From: Verrucomicrobiia bacterium
GTDB lineage: Bacteria; Verrucomicrobiota; Verrucomicrobiia; Limisphaerales; UBA11358
Assembly (NCBI GenBank): GCA_031290985.1
Contig: JARLJW010000101.1
Location: 1-57,522, forward strand
Direction: 5' to 3'
DNA length: 57,522 bases
In this document: positions 53,227-57,522 of the stretch, piece after piece
Layout: each line of letters begins with the position of its first letter
Position numbering within the stretch: the stretch's first letter is position 1
Program-made: the position numbers and the translations under genes
The notes under the pieces: generated by a model
What the model was told of the DNA's origin: nothing
Seen by the model: the letters and a program-made list of their open reading frames with translations, nothing else
Database searches by the model: none

Positions 53227-53250
53227 GCAGCGGAGGAGCGCCTCCGCTGC
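53227..53250. terminator. hairpin between convergent genes, terminator-like
   Basis: A perfect 10-bp stem GCAGCGGAGG / CCTCCGCTGC with an AGCG loop lies between the lectin and BNR genes, which run toward each other. No long T-run follows on either side, so it may act as a weak bidirectional terminator or a REP-like repeat. Confidence 0.45.
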
Positions 53251-53267
53251 TTGAGATGTTTTGAAGG

Positions 53268-53297
53268 ACTGCTACGCCTTCCAGACCATGTCCGCCA
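53268..53297. repeat. 30-bp repeat, first copy
   Basis: ACTGCTACGCCTTCCAGACC and the following ATGTCCGCCA lie just after the 3' end of the 1264-residue gene. A near-copy with three differences and an extra base is at 57319-57350, in the same orientation. It flanks that gene on both sides. Confidence 0.7.
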
Positions 53298-53304
53298 ATT
53301 CAGC

Positions 53305-56300
53305 TCAAGGATAAATCAGCCGGTAGAATCCCGTTTTGTTGGTCCGAATGACCGGAATGAAAACCTGATTGGTGCCCGCCGAACCGGCGACCGTGCCCCA
53401 GTCATTCGTGTTCCGGCTCACGCCATTGGCAAGGTTGTTGGTCTGCGCCAGCAACCGCCAGCCGGTGTGGTCCGCCGGCCAGAACAGCGTAAGATTCGTC
53501 CCGCTCACCGAGGCGACAATGTTGGTCGGGTTGGTGTTGACCGTTACGCCCCCGTTGGTGACGGTGATGTTGGCCGGCGACGAACTGATGATGCTGCTGC
53601 CGTCATACGTCACCTGTGCCAGCAGAGTGTGCAGGCCGGCCATCGCACCGGACCAGGTGAACTGATACGGCGGCGTGGTGGTTTGATTGAGCAACGCCGG
53701 GCCGTCGTAGAAACGCACCGCCCCAATGGTGTGGCTGTTCGTGGTCACGGAAGCCGTCAGTAAAATATTCGGCGATCCGGGTAATGAACTGCCGTCTACC
53801 GGCGTGGTGAGCGTCACGGCCGGCAAAGCCGTCGCCGCCGAGGACATCAAGTTGGTGAGCTGCGCCGGCGAGAGCAATTGATTGAAGATCGCCACCTCAT
53901 CAATGCCGCCGTTGAAATAGGCGCTACCGTAGGGAGCGTAGCCAATGTAGGCCGTGTTGGTGAAGACCGTGGCCGTGGCATCGGCACGCGTGATCGTGTA
54001 GGAAGTCAGCGCCGAATTCGTGGCCATGTAAAGCACCGCGTTGCTGGAGGTGAGGGCCAGCGCCACAAAGGTCCACTGGCCGTCCGGCACAATAAGGGAC
54101 GGCGAGTTATAGACCGAGTTGTTCCGGATGTAAGTGAGCCGGCCGTCACTGTTGCCAAAGCCCAAATCAATGATGGTCGGGCCGCCGCTGTTCCAGGAGA
54201 CAATGCCTGCATAAGACTGCGCGCCACTGCGTTTAACCCAGGCCGTAATGGTCAGGTTGCTGCTGTTCAAGTTCAACGGCGGAACGGAAACTCGCGCGTC
54301 GGTGCCGTTGAACTGGAAGGCGGTGTTGCCGGCTTCAAATCCAGGAAATGCCGGCGCGACAGGCCCGGTTGTCCCGAGAACCACGGTGCTGCCGATGGTT
54401 CCGTTGTTGGTGCCAGCCAAATCGTAGGCGGTTAAATCCGCAGTCTCATTGAAACGCCAGTAAGCGAGCGGCCCGGTCGCCAGCGCCTGTGTCCGGTAAG
54501 GCGGCGACACGACCACCGTCAACGACGAAACCGCGCTGGTTACCGTGCCTTCGGTGTTATTCACGATCACACGATATAGGCCGGCGTTCGTCGGTTGCGC
54601 ATTGGTTACCGTGAACGTCGGGCCCGTCGCGCCGGCGATGTTGTTGCCGTCATACTGCCATTGATAATTCAAAGTCGGTGTCCCGATGGCCGAGGCGTTG
54701 AAGGTAAAGTTCAAGCCGGCATAGCCGGTGGCGGTGCCGGGCGAAATAACGGCCGTGGGCGGGCCCAGCGGAATCTGCCAGATGCCGCGCCCACCGGTCG
54801 CGGCCGTTAAATTATTGCGCATCCAGAATAACTGCGCGGTGGTGACATTCGCCGGCCCTTCATTGTTCGGCGACCACGTCACGCCACCATCTGCGGAGCC
54901 AAAGATGCCAATCTCAGTGCCGATGTAGAGATAGTTGTGGTTGAAGGGGGCGATCGCAAGGGTGCGCACGGGGATGGCGGGCAGGCTGCCGCCGAGGTTG
55001 CTCCACGTTATCCCGCCATCGGTCGTGCGATACACGTTGTTGGTCTTGAATCCGCCGAACGTGGCATAGACGATGTTCGCGTTGGTGGAATCAATCGTGA
55101 GGCTGTTGCAATAACGGCCCGGAAGATGGGGGGTGCCCAGGTTCTTCTGCGTCCAGGTGGGATTGGCGGCGGTGCCGTTGGCGGTCGCAAAAATTTCTCC
55201 CCCGTTATGTCCCACCCAGATGATGTCCGAGTTGCCAGGGGCCACCGCAATGGCGCTGATGAAATCTCCGTTGGTGATCCCCGCCTTGATGTTGCTCCAC
55301 GCCACGTTGGCCGCCAACGGGGTTTTCACGTTGACGCTGCGCCACAGGTTGCTGCCGCCCGCCAGCATGGTGTTCGGGTTGTTGGGATCCAGGATGAAGG
55401 GGGCGATGAAATTCGCGCTGGATTCGCCGGGGGCATCTGGATCCGTCGGGTCGGGATTGGCGAGGCCGGCATCACCCAGGCCGCCATTGATGTAGACTGA
55501 GCTGTTGATCGCCCCGCCGGTGGTGCTGCGGTGAATCTGCAAATAGGTGTATTCGCCATAGAAATAATTGGGGTCCGTTTGGTCGGCGGCGCAGAACCCG
55601 CCATCGCCGCCGAACGACGCCACCCATCCCTGCGAACCCGTGGCGGTGGTATAGGTCACCGTGCCGTTATCCTGCGCGCCGCCGACAACCGTCCCGGAAG
55701 TGGGATTGCCCGCCCCGCCCCAAAATTCAGTCACGCCCAGGTTGTGCACCAGAAAACTCCAGCCACTGGTCGGCGTGACGGTCAATGCGTTGGTGGCCGC
55801 ATAAATCCCGCCGTCATTGCCGAAATAGACCGTGGTCTGGCTCGTGCCGTTGTAGTTCGCCGCGCTGACGATGGCATGGTGATCGGCATGGGCGGAAGCG
55901 GGAGACAGATCCCATTGACTGATCTGGGTCAAAGTGCTGCCGCCGTCAGTGCTGCGGTAGAGGTCCAGGCCGCCGACAATCAAGGTGTTGGGGTTGGTGG
56001 GATCCACCCAGATACAGTTGGCATACCACCCCTGGCTGCCCAGATAATTTGTTCCCGTCAGATAAGTTCCCGAGTTGCGCAACGTGTAAGAAGCCCCGCC
56101 ATCCGTTGACACAAAAAGCGAACCGTTGTTGGTGTCCTCGGAGGCATAGACAATGTTCGGGCTTGATGGCGCGTAGGCGATTTCAATCCGTCCGTCCGGG
56201 CCCATTCCAATTCCTGCGGCCTGCATCCAGGTCAACCCGGCATTGGTGGAATACAGTGCGCTCGACGGCGTGAAAATCGGGCTGCCCGAGGCGATGCATT

Positions 56301-57099
56301 TGTTGCCATCCGCCGGGTTGAAAGCCACGTCCGTCATCGGCGCATTCGTGCAAGTCTGGATCCAGTTGGTGCCGCCATTGGTGCTGCGCCAGATGCCGCC
56401 GCCCGGGTTGCCGTCGCTGGTGCCGGTGGCGGCGATCAGGATCAGATGATTCGTTGGGCAGATGGCCAGCCGGTTCACATAATAAAATGCGGAGTTAGTC
56501 GTGGCCGAAAGTTGCTGCCAGGTGACCCCGGCATCGGTGGTCTTGAAAATTCCCGCCCCCTGCAATGCCCCACCGTTTTCATAGCCCTCGCCGGTGCCCG
56601 CATAAATGATGTTCGGCGTCGTCGGGTCCATCACCAGCGTGGCCACCGCCAGATTGGCCATGTAATCGTTGAGCGGAGACCAGCTGGCTCCCCCATTGCT
56701 CGTCTTCCAAATGCCCCCCTTGATGCTCCCGATGTAAAGCGTGTTGGGATCGGTCGGGTGGGTGAGGATCGCGCGCAGGCGGCCGCCGATGTTGCCCGGC
56801 CCCAGCTCGACCCAGTTGGTCCGCGCCAGATCCGCCACTTTCGGCTGCGGCCCGGTCGGCGTGGAAACTTCTCCGCCGGTCAGCACGCGGGCATCAACGG
56901 CCATCGCCTGTTTCTGCTGCATGGCCTTGGCGATTCCATCGGCCGGAACGTTGCCCTTCTCATCTTGAAGCTGCAATTGGCGAAACGCCGCCTCTGCACG
57001 ATGATCGGTGGGCTGGGGCACCGGCGATTGAGCCAGCGAGGTGGATAAACACGCCAGCGAGGCGGCGGCAACAAGCCATGATTTAAATGTCAGTTTCAT
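53305..57099 (-). CDS. giant secreted BNR-Ig-LamG protein
   Basis: A 1264-residue protein with a signal peptide (WLVAAASLACLSTSLA). Residues ~90-780 hold many BNR/sortilin-type repeats (TSNGGASWSPLN, TTDAGVTWQQL, STDGGASYTLRN, SADGGVTWSPN), forming a beta-propeller. An Ig-like domain follows (~780-870; LNYQWQYDGNNIAGATGP), then a LamG/concanavalin-like domain (~880-1060; PLAYWRFNETADLTAYD, ITAWVKRSGAQSYAG), a second Ig-like domain and a C-terminal beta part ending in FYRLIYP. It probably binds or processes surface polymers. It is monocistronic; a terminator and a repeat lie beyond its start. Confidence 0.85.
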   Translation of the reverse strand: MKLTFKSWLVAAASLACLSTSLAQSPVPQPTDHRAEAAFRQLQLQDEKGNVPADGIAKAMQQKQAMAVDARVLTGGEVSTPTGPQPKVADLARTNWVELGPGNIGGRLRAILTHPTDPNTLYIGSIKGGIWKTSNGGASWSPLNDYMANLAVATLVMDPTTPNIIYAGTGEGYENGGALQGAGIFKTTDAGVTWQQLSATTNSAFYYVNRLAICPTNHLILIAATGTSDGNPGGGIWRSTNGGTNWIQTCTNAPMTDVAFNPADGNKCIASGSPIFTPSSALYSTNAGLTWMQAAGIGMGPDGRIEIAYAPSSPNIVYASEDTNNGSLFVSTDGGASYTLRNSGTYLTGTNYLGSQGWYANCIWVDPTNPNTLIVGGLDLYRSTDGGSTLTQISQWDLSPASAHADHHAIVSAANYNGTSQTTVYFGNDGGIYAATNALTVTPTSGWSFLVHNLGVTEFWGGAGNPTSGTVVGGAQDNGTVTYTTATGSQGWVASFGGDGGFCAADQTDPNYFYGEYTYLQIHRSTTGGAINSSVYINGGLGDAGLANPDPTDPDAPGESSANFIAPFILDPNNPNTMLAGGSNLWRSVNVKTPLAANVAWSNIKAGITNGDFISAIAVAPGNSDIIWVGHNGGEIFATANGTAANPTWTQKNLGTPHLPGRYCNSLTIDSTNANIVYATFGGFKTNNVYRTTDGGITWSNLGGSLPAIPVRTLAIAPFNHNYLYIGTEIGIFGSADGGVTWSPNNEGPANVTTAQLFWMRNNLTAATGGRGIWQIPLGPPTAVISPGTATGYAGLNFTFNASAIGTPTLNYQWQYDGNNIAGATGPTFTVTNAQPTNAGLYRVIVNNTEGTVTSAVSSLTVVVSPPYRTQALATGPLAYWRFNETADLTAYDLAGTNNGTIGSTVVLGTTGPVAPAFPGFEAGNTAFQFNGTDARVSVPPLNLNSSNLTITAWVKRSGAQSYAGIVSWNSGGPTIIDLGFGNSDGRLTYIRNNSVYNSPSLIVPDGQWTFVALALTSSNAVLYMATNSALTSYTITRADATATVFTNTAYIGYAPYGSAYFNGGIDEVAIFNQLLSPAQLTNLMSSAATALPAVTLTTPVDGSSLPGSPNILLTASVTTNSHTIGAVRFYDGPALLNQTTTPPYQFTWSGAMAGLHTLLAQVTYDGSSIISSSPANITVTNGGVTVNTNPTNIVASVSGTNLTLFWPADHTGWRLLAQTNNLANGVSRNTNDWGTVAGSAGTNQVFIPVIRTNKTGFYRLIYP

Positions 57100-57272
57100 G
57101 AGTGGGTTTTTGATCGAAAGCGCCTTCTGAATAAAAAACGGCCCGACGCAAATCCATGCTATTAAATTATGCCTGCCAATGGCTCCACCTGTCGAGCGAA
57201 TTTGGCCCGGGGCCCGTTACAATTGCGGGTCAAAACACCACCACACCGGCCCGGAGGCGGCCATCCGTTTAC

Positions 57273-57304
57273 AAAAAAAGGCCGGGCGAAAAAATCGCCC
57301 AGCC
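57273..57304 (-). terminator. rho-independent terminator, minus strand
   Basis: Stem GGCCGGGCGA / TCGCCCAGCC (one mismatch) with an AAAAA loop is followed on the minus strand by a run of T complementary to 57272-57279. It would end a leftward transcript from beyond 57305, for which only a possible gene remnant is seen. Confidence 0.65.
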
Positions 57305-57318
57305 CTTTCTATTCTCAG

Positions 57319-57350
57319 AACTGCCTACGCCTTCCAGATCGTGTCCGCCA
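57319..57350. repeat. 30-bp repeat, second copy
   Basis: Near-copy of the 53268-53297 repeat (core TACGCCTTCCAG, then GTGTCCGCCA). The 338-bp region 57100-57437 holds this, the terminator and no convincing complete gene. Confidence 0.7.
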
Positions 57351-57437
57351 CTGGTTTTGCCGGCAGGCTCACGGATAAGTCATACCAACTACGTAAATAA
57401 TCTGGTATAAGTTAGGTGGTGGGCTTAAGCTTGAGGG

Positions 57438-57522
57438 ATGGCAAGACCCCGAACAAAACTAGATCGTAGCGGCGAGGCTGATTTGGTCATCCGCCGCCTT
57501 GAAACGGAACCTCCCGGTGCGC
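57438..57522 (+). CDS. start of an unidentified gene, cut by the window end
   Basis: An ATG at 57438, preceded by GAGGG, opens a frame with no stop through the window edge. The 28 visible residues begin MARPRTKLDRSGEADLVIRR and are basic. The N-terminus suits a DNA-binding or transposase protein, but no family can be assigned from this length. Confidence 0.35.
   Translation, partial: MARPRTKLDRSGEADLVIRRLETEPPGA

Overview
The window is one continuous stretch of a Gram-negative bacterial chromosome, most likely from Verrucomicrobiota (Pedosphaera/Limisphaerales type). The main reasons are the secretome: a prepilin with an N-terminal [20 protein letters not shown] helix and a late H-x9-DG motif, very large secreted beta-rich proteins, a LamG/Ig/BNR protein, a FecR-TPR-barrel outer-membrane protein, two-component kinases with OB-like sensor repeats, and many glycoside hydrolases. 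Intergenic repeats of a style familiar from this phylum point the same way. No rRNA, tRNA or CRISPR was found.

Region 1 (1-~8.2 kb) is an accessory island. It starts with the 3' end of an ISL3-type transposase, followed by two rightward genes: a PD-(D/E)xK/DUF2075 helicase-like protein and an EVE-HNH nuclease. A leftward operon runs from 8090 to 3096: a conserved hypothetical protein, a second HNH nuclease, a small Cys-rich Zn-finger protein, a large serine recombinase, and two different ParB/RepB-like proteins without ParA. The last three genes overlap by 4 bp each. A near-consensus leftward promoter with a palindromic operator lies at about 8.2 kb. The recombinase-ParB-ParB cassette with two probable modification-dependent nucleases around it is the best candidate here for an uncharacterised system.

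Region 2 (8.4-16.4 kb) holds a candidate small RNA with an intrinsic terminator, a CHASE2-Ser/Thr kinase, a small secreted protein, a FecR-TPR-outer-membrane-barrel protein, a divergent sigma factor and a PUR-like (DUF3276) protein. Together these look like an envelope sensing module.

Region 3 (16.4-37.3 kb) is a carbohydrate region: GH43, a DUF2807 lipoprotein, a membrane protein with a degenerate Mrr-like domain, a prepilin and a giant beta-solenoid adhesin-like protein. It continues with a histidine kinase/response regulator pair, GH5 and GH3 (beta-glucan type), a PL8 lyase, a ThuA-like protein, a sugar-nucleotide epimerase and a GH29 fucosidase. The two-component pair sits in the middle and may control neighbouring genes.

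Region 4 (37.4-52.2 kb) is mostly housekeeping: an ATP-grasp-like protein, proA (with a small repeat insertion), a CBS-domain protein, a copper/SCO operon with an outer-membrane protein, argA-SDR-L,D-transpeptidase, a lipoprotein, hisC behind a split phosphotransacetylase (catalytic and BioD-like/DRTGG parts as separate genes), and a coiled-coil Zn-ribbon protein.

Region 5 (52.3-57.5 kb) holds a secreted PA-IL-like lectin and a 1264-residue BNR/Ig/LamG protein. After these come a repeat and a terminator from what may be a lost neighbour, and the start of an unidentified gene cut by the window edge.
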